Shown here one piece after another: positions 23,721 to 35,049 of a stretch of 64,000 bases of DNA. The first letter of the stretch is position 1; every line of letters begins with the position of its first letter. The stretch comes from Stomorhina lunata (taxonomy: Eukaryota; Arthropoda; Insecta; Diptera; Rhiniidae), in NCBI GenBank assembly GCA_933228675.1, contig OW121744.1, positions 59,160,928 through 59,224,927 of the forward strand, given 5' to 3'. Below the pieces are notes generated by a model, which saw only the letters and a program-made list of their open reading frames with translations, made no database searches and was not told the DNA's origin. A program made the position numbers and the translations under genes.

Positions 23721-24039
23721 ATCATATTACCAATATCCGTGCAGCCATTTTCCGATTTAAGATATATAAAAAAAGAGGGCGTAAAAATCGGCATTGTCAA
23801 TTTTACTTTATGGTTAATCCTAACTTGGACTATTAAAAACATTTAGAAAAAAATGTCTTCATCGGTCCAGCCATTTTCAATTGATACAATTTTAAAGAAA
23901 AAAAAATGGAATTTTATCCCCATTTTTCGATTCCCAGGTCCTTCTTGGTCCATTTTCAAAGAATTTAAAAAGCGAAATCCTATCGCATAGTATAAAAATA
24001 TCCACATTTTAAATTTTAATTAATTCGGTTATATCGTTT

Positions 24040-24345
24040 TGATCATATCATCCAAATTTGTCATTTTTAATATATGAGTTATATGGGATGGGTCACGCCC
24101 ACTTGAGGTTTAAAAACCTAGCCTATTTAACCACAGGTCACACTTTACAATACTGTCAAAATTCCAGAAAAATCGGGCCACTCGATCATCCATATTTGTC
24201 ATTTTCAATATTTGACTAATATTAGAGGGGTCACGCCCACTTAGCTTTCAAAAAAAATCTAGCCTATTTTAACCACCGGTCACACCATACCACACTGTTA
24301 AAATTTCCGAAAAATCGGTCTGATAGTTTCGGAGATCCTTCATAA
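24040..24345. repeat. Tandem duplication containing GGTCACGCCCACTT
   Basis: Two diverged units of about 160 bp. Each has CATCC..ATTTGTCATTTT, GGGTCACGCCCACTT, CTAGCCTATTT, then a CGGTCACAC-like block. No ORF. Confidence 0.5.
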
Positions 24346-24471
24346 CAAACAACATACAGACAAACAGACGCGAACATTTTTTTATAGTTAGATATAGACA
24401 GATACATACATATCATCGGTATCATGTAGAAAGGGGCTTACTCACACTTTTTACGAAATTCATTTCATAAC

Positions 24472-25101
24472 TGACCAAAAACACATTCATTAATATTTGC
24501 ATTTGTGGTAAACAGCTTTGAAAGCTCTTACGGTCAGTTTTTTCTTCACATAATCGAGCATAAAATTCTAATCTGGCAGCACTGACTTTGATATGACCAC
24601 TGATTTTGCAAAGACAACTTTACGTAAGTGTGAGCGGGACAAACATAGTTGCGTCTCTTTCATACATAGTGTGTCGGTGTGAAAGCTCTTTTGTAAAAGT
24701 TTGCACATTGCGCTGAAGATTTCTAAATATAAAATATTTGTGATAAAAAAACTTTTCTATAGAAAATTTTCAATATCCAAAGCTTTTCTATAAAAACATT
24801 TTGCAACGAAAGCTTTCCAATAAAAAACTGCAATTATCTAAAGCGCAGCCGTCCAGCTTTATAGAACAATATGCGAAATTTTACAAAAGAGCTTTCTCAC
24901 CGACACACTTTATATGAGCGAGACGCAACTATGTTTGTCCGCTCATACTTACGTAAAACTGTCTTTTCAAAGTCAGTGCTGCCAAATTATAATTTTTTGC
25001 TTGATTATATGAAGAAAACTGTAAATCTGGCAACACTGACCGTAAGAGCTTTCAAAGCTGTTTACCACAAATGCAAATTTTAATGTATGTGTTTTTGGAC
25101 A
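24472..25101. mobile_element. Foldback element with about 230-bp inverted arms
   Basis: The left arm (24472-24715) is mirrored by the right arm (24860-25101). Examples are GGTAAACAGCTTTGAAAGCT with AGCTTTCAAAGCTGTTTACC, and TAGTTGCGTCTC with GAGACGCAACTA. The terminus TGACCAAAAACACA is inverted as TGTGTTTTTGGACA. The 140-bp spacer is AT-rich and has no transposase. Confidence 0.65.
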
Positions 25102-25109
25102 GGTCTGAT

Positions 25110-25930
25110 CTAAAGATTACTTATATAAAACTTTCGATGTCAAAAATTTTTCTATAACAATTATTCAATATCGAAAAATTGTTATATAAAACATTTGTCG
25201 TCAATATATTTCTGATAGAAAAGTTTTTTTTATAAAACTTTCCTACAGAAAAATTTCAATATCAAGAGTTTTCCTATAGATAACATTAGTATCTTAAGCT
25301 TTTTAAAAAGCTTTTAATAATAAAAATTGCTATATAAAACTTTGGATGTCGAAAGAATTCCTATAATAAGCTTTTTATATCGAATGATTTCTTATATAAA
25401 ACTTTTCTACAGAAAACTTTTCTATAGGTAACTTTGATATAAAAAGCTTTCAACTAAAAACATTCTATATTGCAAGTTTTCCAATAAAAAAAGATTTCCT
25501 ATATAAAACTTTCGATGTCTAAAGAAACTTTTGATATTTAAAGATTTCTAATAGAAAATTTTCGAAAAAAAAAAAATGTATAAAACCTTTGTTGTCAAAA
25601 TAATTCGGAATGAAAACTTTTTATATCAACAGGTTTCCTATGTATAACTTTAAATAGCTTTATACTAAAAACAATTTATAACGAAAGCTTTCCTATATAA
25701 AATGTCAATTTGTAAAGATTTCCTATATAAAGCTTTTGATGTCGAAAAGCTTTCTATAATAAACTTTCGATATTAAAATATTTTATAGCAAACTTTTGAT
25801 TTTTTATTACATTCGATATTGAACTTTTAATATCGAAAGATTTTCTAAAAAAAGAAAACATTCGTATCGAAAGATTTATAATAGAAAACATTCGCTATCG
25901 AAAGCTTTTCCTAATATAATTTATTTTATC
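25110..25930. repeat. Diverged AT-rich array of 'ctatataaaactttcgat' units
   Basis: Many imperfect copies of a roughly 25-35 bp unit combine TTTCTATA(T)AAAA with CTTTCGATATCGAAAG-like palindromes. The period is too decayed to fix by eye. It begins at the edge of the foldback (similar text at 24730-24840). No ORF. Confidence 0.45.
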
Positions 25931-26010
25931 GCTACAGAAAAAAAGCCTAAGTAATATTTATGATCTGAAATGAGACTACGAAAAGCCCTATCCCAATTTA
26001 GTTTTTCATA

Positions 26011-27391
26011 TATGGGCAAATCCGAAAAACCTTAAACCAAGGACAAAATTTTAAAACTGTCAAAATCGCGTTTATGGAAAAATTAACTATATATTGGTCC
26101 TTTAGAATATATAATGGATACAATTTTTGATAGCTCTTTTCGTAAATGGCAGGTCTTTATTTAGGACCCATCTCGAATTTTTATGCATTTTTTAAAATAA
26201 TAGGTTTTTTAAAAGTTCATAAAAATCGCAAAAACATCCATTTAGGTACCAAGCATCAGTAGGGGCTCAAAGTCTGCTTAATTTATACAATTAGATGTAA
26301 AAGACCCCATCAAAAGTAATTGGAGTGATATAAATAAAGTTAAGTAAAAAAACGCTCATAGTGTGTAGCGTCCGTCAAAGAAATAAAGTTTTTTTTAATT
26401 TGACTAGTGCAATTTTTCTTTTCTCTCCAATTGAACTTGGTTCATAAAGATATCTTATAGTATGATTTACATTAGGCTAAAAATATATAGATGTTAATAT
26501 AGCATTTTATAGAGTAATATGTAAAGGAAAGTGTGTAGCGTCCGTCACAATATATATTTTTTACAAAATAATATTTATTAAATACAAAGTTTACGAACAC
26601 ATATCTGTCTTATTCATAAAGCAATAACACTGTCTATTTCCACAGATTAAATTTAAGACATTAGGTGTTAAAAAACATACAGTGGGGCAAATTTGATGAT
26701 TTTGAAATTTGATGTTTTTTTTTTATTTTTGGGACACTCTAACAGCTAGCCGCAGCATTCTTGGGACGAAAATAAGATGTAAAAAGTGTATAACTTTATA
26801 AAATATATGTATGTAGCCGTTTTGTGAAATATTAAATTGTGCCCAAAAATCGCATTTTAATCGCGAATATGATAAGAAGGACAAGAAACTCGGGAACAAA
26901 TTAATCCATTGTTTTTACTGATTAATGAATCCTGAAAAAAATATGAAATATGAATTTATTCCTAATAAAAAACATTCAAGTAAATACTGTATCGTAAGTG
27001 AAGTAGCGTCCGCAACAGTACATTTATGGATTTCTGGTGAAACTGGAAACTTAAAAATATTTTATAAAAGCTGTTTTGTAATCCTCTGATTTTCCTTTAT
27101 ATTTAATGTATTTACAATTTTTTTTATTACTATGACCGATTTGATAAAATTTACAGAAACACGTATTGAAAAAAAGTCACTTACATTTTTTGTAGCGTCC
27201 GTCACAGCACTTTAAAAGCGAATATCTTTTTCCTCCAAAAGAAGTATGTAAATTAACAAACGCCATTCGATAGCACAATCGATGGGCTAATATTCCCTGA
27301 AATCTTTTCAAACCTATCTAGTGTAGAACGACAATTTAAGTACAACAAAATCCGTACAAATGTATCGTCCGTCACGCAGGATTTGCCCATA
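26011..27391. mobile_element. Unclassified TIR element with GCGTCCGTCA motifs
   Basis: The ends are TATGGGCAAATCC (26011-26023) and GGATTTGCCCATA (27379-27391). Inside are five copies of a TGTAGCGTCCGTCAC-like motif (26364, 26534, 27003, 27191, 27361), all in the same orientation, with the last touching the right end. No coding region is evident. The motif could be a repeated transposase-binding site, but that is inference. Confidence 0.5.
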
Positions 27392-27571
27392 TGTATTTTA
27401 AAAAAAAAAGATTTGAAAACCAAATTTCTTCAATTTAATAACAACTTGCAATAAAAAAAAAATAAAGCTTTGTCAGCTACAATTTTAAATCTGTTTTTAC
27501 CTTCTTCTGTTAAATTTTTAAAATGCGAGTTTGGGCCTTTCTACATGAGACTAACGATATTCAGCTGTTAA

Positions 27572-27793
27572 CCCCTTGACGTATTTCCACGAGCCTGACT
27601 CGTCGTACAATTTCTGTGCCTAACATGATTATAACGAGTCCGACTCGTGGTACAATTTCTATGCCTAACATGATTATCACGAGTCTGACACGTTTTGCGA
27701 CTGCTCTTAAGCCTCAAAACTGGTTTGTTTAGTGCAAGTTGTGTGCGAACAGTTGGAAGCGAACTTCGTTGCGCTAATTGATACGTCAAGGGG
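27572..27793. mobile_element. piggyBac-type MITE, copy 2 with an extra cassette
   Basis: TTAA flanks at 27568-27571 and 27794-27797, with the same termini as 23188-23364. It contains three rather than two ACGAGTC-palindrome cassettes, which explains its greater length. Confidence 0.8.
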
Positions 27794-28639
27794 TTAAAGC
27801 TGGGCGATGATTAATCAGTCAATCACTTTAGAGTTTTATAGATGAATACAGACAAGAAGACGCTCCATACAAATATATGTATGTCTAACCCCATCTTTAA
27901 GTAAAACAATTCAACGTTAATGTAAGCTTGAGTTAAAGGTACAGGTTGTAGTTTATAGTTGTTGGTTCATTTTTTACCTAAGTGCTGAAGGGTATTAAAT
28001 GGCCTGGTTTCGATGCAATAGCACTTTTAAACTGGTATTTGTACAGTTTTTGCTTCTAAAAACCCGATTTTCAAATGAATACCAAACATATGTTGGCTAG
28101 TTTTTGGTAATGATTGTATTTTACTGCTATCTTTCTTGGTTAAGGAGATAATATGTGCCAATAATATGTTATTTACGGAATTACAAATTTCTAAAATAAA
28201 TTTGTGTTTTAGCCGTTTACCATGGGTTAACCTTTATGTTTACAACCAAAAAAATTATGTTATATATACAACCAGCATACCCGGGTATGTCATACAGTTT
28301 ATAAGGGAATTTGTATAGATTGAACAACTTTTTTGTGTTTATATCAATAAATTAAAGCCCTTGCATCCCATTTCATAAAAAAGAAAGCCGTCTGATGCAT
28401 CGGAATAATTTTACTAGTATTCCTCTCGGAATACTTTTACTAGCTGACGTCAGACATTCAAATTTCGTCCATGCAATTGACTTGTGTTTAACTAATTGAC
28501 ATCCCATGCATAGTGCATCGACGGGTATTAAACGATTTTTTGCTATAAGCCGTTTTATAAGATTAGATAATGACAATAGACGGGAATATCGCAAGGAATG
28601 TGAAAAATCAACAGCCGTGTTCCAGTTGGTAACAAAAAC

Positions 28640-29242
28640 CTACAAAACAACTATATAGCAGGAGCTAACATCATTGCTGATGAACACCGTCCCCACCGTG
28701 GTAGAACTTTATTCACGCAATATATTCCTTCGAAGCTGACAAAATATGGAATAAAGATCTGGTGGGCTTGTGATTCTCTTACGTCTTATCCACTAGGGGA
28801 CAGATAAATACTGAGTTTGTGCCTTCTGCAGAAAGGGAAAAAGCAGGGTGAACAAGTAGTTAAAGGTGGAAGAAACATCGTGTGAGACAATTCTTTGAAA
28901 TAAAATGTTACACTTGTCTTTCTTGGGTAACGTTAACAAAAGGCAAACATTTGTTCCTGGCAAATGTTATTATCCAAAAGAAAGAGAAGTAGAATCTTTA
29001 GTCTTTGGATTTAGTTACAACATTAGTATGTGATTATATATATCCAAAAAAACAAATTCGTTGAGCTTTTATCCACATCTCAATACAACATTGAAGTTGA
29101 AGGTGCAAACCGAAAGCCAGTTATGATGCTAGATTACACAAATTGTAAAGATGGTTTTAAATTATCTACAAACAGTAGAAGAATTTTACTTCAAAAACTT
29201 AGTAAACAATTAGCTATGAAGGAAATTCAGATCCGTCCATAA
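28640..29242 (+). pseudogene. piggyBac transposase remnant
   Basis: It belongs to the DDE_Tnp_1_7 family. Plus-strand segments in order: 28658-28795 reads YIAGANIIADEHRPHRGRT, then FTQYIPSKLTKYGIKIWW and ACDSLTSYPL. The ADE and ACD parts correspond to catalytic Asp positions of piggyBac transposases. Next, 28919-29027 reads FVPGKCYYPKEREVESLVFG. Last, 29030-29242 reads KPVMMLDYTNCKDGF and a RRILLQKLSKQL tail. Stops and frameshifts separate the segments, and the N-terminal third is missing or unrecognisable. The order and spacing of motifs make the family call strong; it is clearly dead. Confidence 0.75.
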
Positions 29243-29500
29243 GATCCTCAAAAAATGAGGCATTTTTCATCACGCTGTATAGGTCAGTGTATTTTAGACT
29301 AAACAATGAAAATAAATAATAATTCAGTATGTGTTCCAGAGAAGGTGATGACACCGGAAAAAAGAATCACAAACGAAATTGCTATATGTATAATAAAAAA
29401 GCAGATCCGCAAAAAATGCTTGCAAAGGATGTCAAAGTGTTCCGCACATACCGATCTTTTTATAAAGATATGTTATTTTTAATGATATGCATGTAAATGA

Positions 29501-30754
29501 CATAAAGAGTGCTCTAAATAAAATTTGTAGTTGGATTTTCTTAAATAAAAATCAAACCTTTTAATATAAAAACTCTACAAAATATGCAAATATAATGGCA
29601 TATTATACAAAATCATTTAGCATTAAAATGTTTACTTTGTACTCGGGTTTTGCAAAATTATCGACTTTTTTCGGAAACCCTCCCATTAAAGATTTTACAG
29701 TTGCTTCTGATACCTTTTTGGAGCATGTGTTCCACCTGCGCTTAAAATCGGACATGTTCTTGGAAATCTTTCCTGTGTTCTTCAATTCCTTTTTTACCAT
29801 AGCCCAATACCTTTCCGCAGGCCGAAGTTCTGGACAGTTAGGTGGATTTGCCTCTCGTGGTACAAAAATGACATTATTCTTTGAGTACCACTCAAGTGCC
29901 TTTTTTTCCATAATGGCATGATGCCAAATTGGGCCAAAAAAAAAAATGTAGTCACTCTGTGCTCTCTTAAAAAGGGTAACAACCGTTTTTGTAGGCACTC
30001 CTTTATATAAATTTCTGTGTTTATTGTGCCAGATGCCACAAATACTTTACTTCTTTTGCCACAACTGCAAATAGCTTGCCACACGAGAAACTTCTTAGGG
30101 AATTTTGTTTGTTTTTTTGTGCGAAACTCTTGCCGAACATTGCCCCGTTTATCAGCAACATAAAAATCTTGACCAGGAAGTTGAGAAAAAATCAGACTTA
30201 AATTTTTCCGCTCGTTTTTTTTGCTTCTAAGTTCTTTATAGCATTGCGATATGGAACCTTTTGGACTTTGTATGTCTTCAGTCCAGCATAAGCTTTGACT
30301 CTATGTGCAAAATTCGTAGAACATTTCACCGTACGAGCTGCTTTTCTTAAAGAAGTGTTAGGCGCTCTTCGAAAGAGTCGCTCGACTTCTTTTGCCTTAC
30401 CAATATCTGTAGGACCTTTTTTCTCCCTGATCCAGGTTTTCTTTCAATGCTCAGGTTTTCCTTATACCGTCTGATGGCATTAGAAACCGTTCGAGGATCA
30501 ACTTTCAAATTTTTAGCTATTTTTCTAAAAGTCCATGACGGATTTTTTTGAAAAGTTTTAATTATATTTTCACGAACTTTTTTTTCGCAGTCCATTTTGA
30601 TTGAAATAACTATTGAAAATTAATAATTTCTAAAATAATATTATCTGACATGTCTATAGAAACTAACTTGATCAAAAAATAAATTATTTCTTGCACTATG
30701 GATAAATTTTGTCTAAAATAGTAAATGCATATTTTTTTTAGAACACTCTTTATG
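29501..30754 (-). mobile_element. Decayed Tc1/mariner-superfamily element
   Basis: The ends are CATAAAGAGTGCTCTAAA (29501-29518) and the inverted TTTAGAACACTCTTTATG (to 30754). The transposase is on the minus strand. The HTH start at 30595 reads MDCEKKVRENIIKTFQKNPS with SWTFRKIAKNLKVDPRTVSN. The DDE end at 29603-29940 has FVPREANPPNCPELRPAERY. In the third frame near 29905-29940 the block reads FWPNLASCHYGK; relatives usually have Asp where this copy has Asn, so a catalytic residue is lost in addition to several frameshifts. Confidence 0.65.
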
Positions 30755-31091
30755 TAGTGAGCATTTTATACATATTTTTTCATTTTCACTCCAAAAATTA
30801 TTTGATTTGTTTCGTGCATACCCGGGTATGTCGGTTGTATGGTAAAAGGGTAATTCTCAAAAACTGCTCGTAGATTTTTTCCAAAAAAATAAAATAAATA
30901 AATTATTTTTTTAAACATTAAAAACCTATATTTTAGGAGCATATTTAAAATTTCAAGTCGATAGCTCATACGGTGACCAAAATATATCAAATTGAAAATG
31001 AAAAACATACCCGGGTAGGTGGTTGTAGACATAAGGGTTAAAGTAAATTATCAGAAAAAAGTACACGAAAATATTTAAGTTATTTTAAACT

Positions 31092-31097
31092 TTATTC
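31092..31097 (-). terminator. Possible poly-A signal of gene C
   Basis: AATAAA on the minus strand, about 270 nt after the stop of gene C. Confidence 0.35.
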
Positions 31098-31369
31098 AGA
31101 ATATATACAAAATTGTGTATGTATGAGTTTTATATTATTATATTAGACTATTAAACTAATACATTTCAAAAAAATCTCTAATTCTAAAATTAAAACAAAT
31201 TAAATTAACAAAGACATTATTGACAGCATACAAACGACATAGATCAAAAGTGGTAGGTACATTTCATGCATTTAAAGGAATGTACTCGTATTTACAAAAT
31301 ACTACAGGAATAGATCAAATATTGCAGACACATGACGGTAAAAACATAGATGGGTCCATAGAAAAACAT

Positions 31370-32208
31370 TTAGCCTCGTCTAAAGTTATTGTTGGGTGAT
31401 GAAGGCTGATCTCTTGGTGGTGGTGCTGTGGCTAGGTAATCTAAAGCCTTTTGAATTGCTGGTGGAATTGGGGGTGGTGTGGGCAGATGATCACCCTGAG
31501 GAACGAAACCATTTTCATCGGCAGCATATGTTATACGTATGGGAATGCCCTCAGGTGATGTGTATGAGAAGAAACCGCCAGCAAACTGAAGGTGGAAAGA
31601 AAAAAGAGAAGATATTAGTTGTTATAATTTCAATTCCATGCAATTTACAATACTTGTACCAATACTTGTACTTAATACATGAATTAAGTACATGTATTGG
31701 TACAAGTAAATAACAGTGTTTAAGTTTTCACATTAAATTTGGTTAACATGACTTAACAACATTAAACTGTAATCGATCTTTTACATGAAAATTTGTTGCT
31801 CTTGGCTAATTTACAAGAGAATTTATGTTAAATGTCATCTTAAATGTTGATTATGCATATCGTTATTTCTGACTCAAGTGTATTTAATTCATTAATTCGT
31901 TTAGTAAATTGTGTTTATTGTAAGTAAAACTACTACTAAAGTTTACAAAAGAAACGCTTCTTATTTGCATTAATCTTGATTTTATTATTTTTTCATTTTA
32001 TATAACTTTAAAATACCTGAGCTTCTGCATCGCTTCCTGGATTTTTAAGGTAACCCTCTTCTTCAGCCGTTATACCATTACCAGTTTCGTAGGAGTATTT
32101 ATAAGATCCATCGAAATTGACTTCTTGCTCTTGCCTTAGAATTGGTATGGGATCACCCTGAGGACGAGCGTGCACAGTCCCTAACAGTATGGCAATTGTT
32201 ATGTAAAT
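31370..32208 (-). CDS. RR-1 cuticle protein, gene C (Cpr49Ae-like), first exon not found
   Basis: Two minus-strand exons are clear: 32208-32017 (64 codons) and 31585-31370 (71 codons plus TAA). The 431-bp intron has donor CAG/GTATTT and acceptor CCTTCAG, phase 0. The visible 135 residues begin mid-signal-peptide ([14 protein letters not shown]), preceded by an acceptor TTTTATTACAG, so a short ATG exon must lie upstream. After RPQGDPIP, the RR-1 domain runs from [19 protein letters not shown], through [20 protein letters not shown] and [17 protein letters not shown], to a C-terminal [10 protein letters not shown] helix. The product is a secreted chitin-binding cuticle protein. The sequence strongly resembles Drosophila Cpr49Ae from memory; no search was run. 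A mariner remnant begins about 240 bp upstream. Confidence 0.85.
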
Positions 32209-32457
32209 CTGTAATAAAAATGGTTTAAATATATGAGATGTTGTCTAATATGTGTAACCGACGCGTTTTTGGTGGATGAAATAAAATGTTGTTTTGTCAA
32301 AAAGTGATTTTATAATAAAATCTAAACTTTTTGTGTTGGTTATTAAGTAACCGTATAATGAGAATGTTAATATCGGACAGGGACAGCAGACGACGCCATA
32401 TTGCTTGCTGCTCCTTTGATATTTCTCTTCACTAAGGCTTGCCATTTAATGATGGAA

Positions 32458-33110
32458 AGATATAAGACAGCGAGTCGAAATTATTAAAATTTACTACCGT
32501 AATTCGGAGTCAGTGGTCTCAACGTTAAGAGCGCTAATCATCTTCAGCGATGAGGCTCATTCTCTCATTCTCTGGCTCAATGGCTTCGCCAATAAACATA
32601 ATAAGCGTTGCTGGTCAGGCAGCCATTCATACGTACTGCATAAGTCATCATTGCCTCCCGAAAAAATTAGGGTTTCGTGCGGTTTATGGGCCGACGGCGT
32701 CATTGGGCCATACTTCTTCCGTGATGATCAAAACCGGCAAGTTACTGTGAATGTGAATAAGCGAGTATTTTTGGCCCCAATTGGCTGGTATGGACTTGGA
32801 GGACATGTGGTTCTAACAGGACGGCGCCATAAGCCACACAGCGAATGTCACAATCAATGTACTAAAAACCAATTTTGGAAAGCGGGTTATCTCACAGAAT
32901 GGTCCAATAGACTGGCCGCTTCGGTCGTGCGATTTGACGCCGTTAGACTTTTTCCTGTGGGGCTACATCAAGTCTATGGCCTTTGGAAACAAGCCAGCGA
33001 CGTTTGATGAACTTTGCACGAATATCGAACATGAAATTGCAGCAGTATCGGCCAATTTATCCTTGAAAATCGTCGAAAATTGGGTTTAGCGTCTTCAAGG
33101 CATGAAACGT
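32458..33110 (+). pseudogene. Mariner (DD41D-like) transposase fragment
   Basis: A short N-terminal HTH piece (about 32466-32535, QRVEIIKIYYRNSESVVSTL) runs directly into the DDE domain (IIFSDEAH, WLNGFANKHNKRCWS, GLWADGVIGPYFFRDD). This implies a deletion of roughly 100 residues. Frameshifts follow. The third-Asp block CDLTPLDFFLWGYIKSMAFG is at about 32930-32990, in another frame. It is related to, but clearly different from, the three 1.2-kb DD41D copies. No TIRs were recognised. Confidence 0.7.
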
Positions 33111-33289
33111 GTTTTTACAGGAATAAAGAATTTCATTGATATCCAAAGCCGTTTTGATTTTATTTTAAAAATTAAGATTGTCTGAAGAATAAGTGTTTGT
33201 GGATATTCAATTTGAACCCTTGGATATCAAAATTTGAGGGGAAGACTGATGCAGAAAGCTTATTCCACATTTGCGCTGTGTGGCTAAAA

Positions 33290-34085
33290 AATTATTTTTC
33301 TCTATAGTGCGTCGTGCGATCCACTGGACTGCAAATGAATAAGCCCCAGATGAATTGCTTTTGCTAAACAGCGAATGTCACAATGAATAAGCCCCTGATG
33401 AATTGCGTTTGCTACGAAGACATGTACGGGTTTCAGGAACAGATGCCTAATTTCGTTTGAGCACATGCCATTATAGTAGTTATTGAACAGTGAAGCGCAA
33501 CCCAAATTACGACGATGCTACAATCACTTAATAAAGTTGGCTTCCCTGCTGTCACCAATAAGCAACTTCGCCCTCTATTGTACACGGTCGAGAACTTTGA
33601 AGCACCTGCTTGTATTTACATGAGAGTTGTATTCTATTTTCGGATATAAGTGGTATAGATATTAAGGAAATTAGTTGGATTGAAGTATGTCTTACGCCGC
33701 TTTAGAAAGCCGAGACTGTGCTTAGTCTAACATCACACCGAATTTTCATATCTATAACATCAAGAGTTTCTGATTCCTCAATATTTATACCACCCATATT
33801 TACAGATGAAGCAACATGGTTCGTAACGCGTTTGTGCGTAAACACACAACATTGTGTCTTTCGAGCGTTAAAATCGACCCTATTTAAAACACCTTAATTG
33901 GATATTGTAGATAGGTAACGTATCATTCATGATTTGCCTCTTAAAATTGATCTCCAAAATGCTTGGCCTATAGTTGAAAAAATACGATTGATAAATATTG
34001 CAATCATCTGCAAAAGAGTATTTAGGATTGGAAGTTTGATATAGAAGGTCTTATAGAAAAAATAGAGTAGAATGTGCACTTAGTC
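33290..34085 (-). pseudogene. Jockey-like RT C-terminal fragment
   Basis: Minus-strand pieces match the 1-1260 copy in order: an ADD-like RT box near 34010, LGFLKRRKTYFNPTNFLNIY (about 33615-33690), and MACAQTKLGI/CSNEIRHLFL near 33440-33470. It is heavily mutated. Confidence 0.55.
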
Positions 34086-34499
34086 GATTATGTAACACAA
34101 ATTATAGAAATATTTCAATAGCAATATCGATAGAGTTGGTAAAATGGTGTTTTTTCTAAAGTCCCCTTCTGTACAATAAGTAAGTACAGAAAAGATGTTT
34201 CGTGAAAAGGTCATTTGTCGCAAGTATGGTGAAAGTGTCAGTATTCTGTGATAACTGCTCCACCTCGTCGGACTCCAGCCTATCATCTGCCTACTTAGTT
34301 CCTTGGTACATAAGATAGATACTGAATTGATGATGAATCTTGTTGATATATTTGTTACAATGTTGAATTCTGGAAGAACTATTCCGGATACTTAATTTCA
34401 GCTTGACTATTCCATGTCGTCTTGAATAATACTAAAGTGATACGGTAACCTTGTACTAGTCAAGAGCTCCTAACAACAACACTGTTTTTGGAATATTCA

Positions 34500-35020
34500 A
34501 AACACCCCCAAAATCTTGATTTACGGGTAAAAACCGGTTTTTTAAGCCCGTATGCACTTATTAAAAATATAGCTACTTTCAGATTAGAGGTATGGTCCAT
34601 GACGTGTTCTGAGGAGAAGTCGCCAAGAATATTTGAAAGAAATATCCTAAGACGAATATTCAGCCCAAGAAAGCAAGAAGGATAATTCTTTTTGAGAAGT
34701 AATAAGAAGCTCTTAGAACTCAATCAAAGCGAAGACATCATCGAATACATCAAATCAAAAACAATAAGTTGGATAGGCCATGTATTACGAATGAATCAGA
34801 ATAGAGCTCAAAAACCAATTATCGGCTACATCCCACAATGCATATGATACAAAGTTCGACCACTCTTGCGCCTTATTGACAACATTAAAGACAATAAGCG
34901 AGTGATGTAAATAAGGAACTGGCTCATATTTAGTCAAAACAGAAGGGTATGGAAGAGAGTTGTGAAGAAAGCCAAAATCCACCCCGGGTTGTAGAGCTAA
35001 AAGATGATGATGTATAAACA
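34500..35020 (+). pseudogene. RTE-like non-LTR element, ORF C-terminus
   Basis: The plus frame reads EVWSMTCSEEKSPRIFERNI followed by LRRIFSPRK. Downstream, in shifted frames, it has IIEYIKSKTISWIGHVLRMN, IRNWLIFSQNRRVWKRVVKK and AKIHPGL at 34972-34990. This block series (WSMT..E...IFER..LR.IFGP, WIGH..RM, NW....Q.R..W...V..AK.HPGL) is the usual C-terminus of RTE-type ORFs in insects. It is dead, with several stops. Confidence 0.6.
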
Positions 35021-35049
35021 ATAAGGAGAGGAGTATGACTTGAACTGTT

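Larger units (their letters stand above)
28231..31037 (+). mobile_element. Decayed piggyBac-like element, carrying a nested mariner
   Basis: It is bounded by TTAA (28227-28230 and 31038-31041). The termini CCTTTATGTTTACAACC and GGTTGTAGACATAAGGG are inverted (15 of 17 match). Subterminal copies of the perfect palindrome CATACCCGGGTATG lie at 28276-28289 and 30817-30830, with an imperfect copy at 31006-31019. Transposase remnants of piggyBac type lie inside at 28640-29242. A separate mariner-superfamily element occupies 29501-30754. Confidence 0.7.

Noticed and set aside
28373..28594. Minus ORF of 73 aa inside the piggyBac element
   Set aside because: Antisense to the decayed transposase and without motifs.
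32245..32445. Minus ORF as first exon of gene C
   Set aside because: It has stops before 32208, no usable donor and no signal-peptide start.
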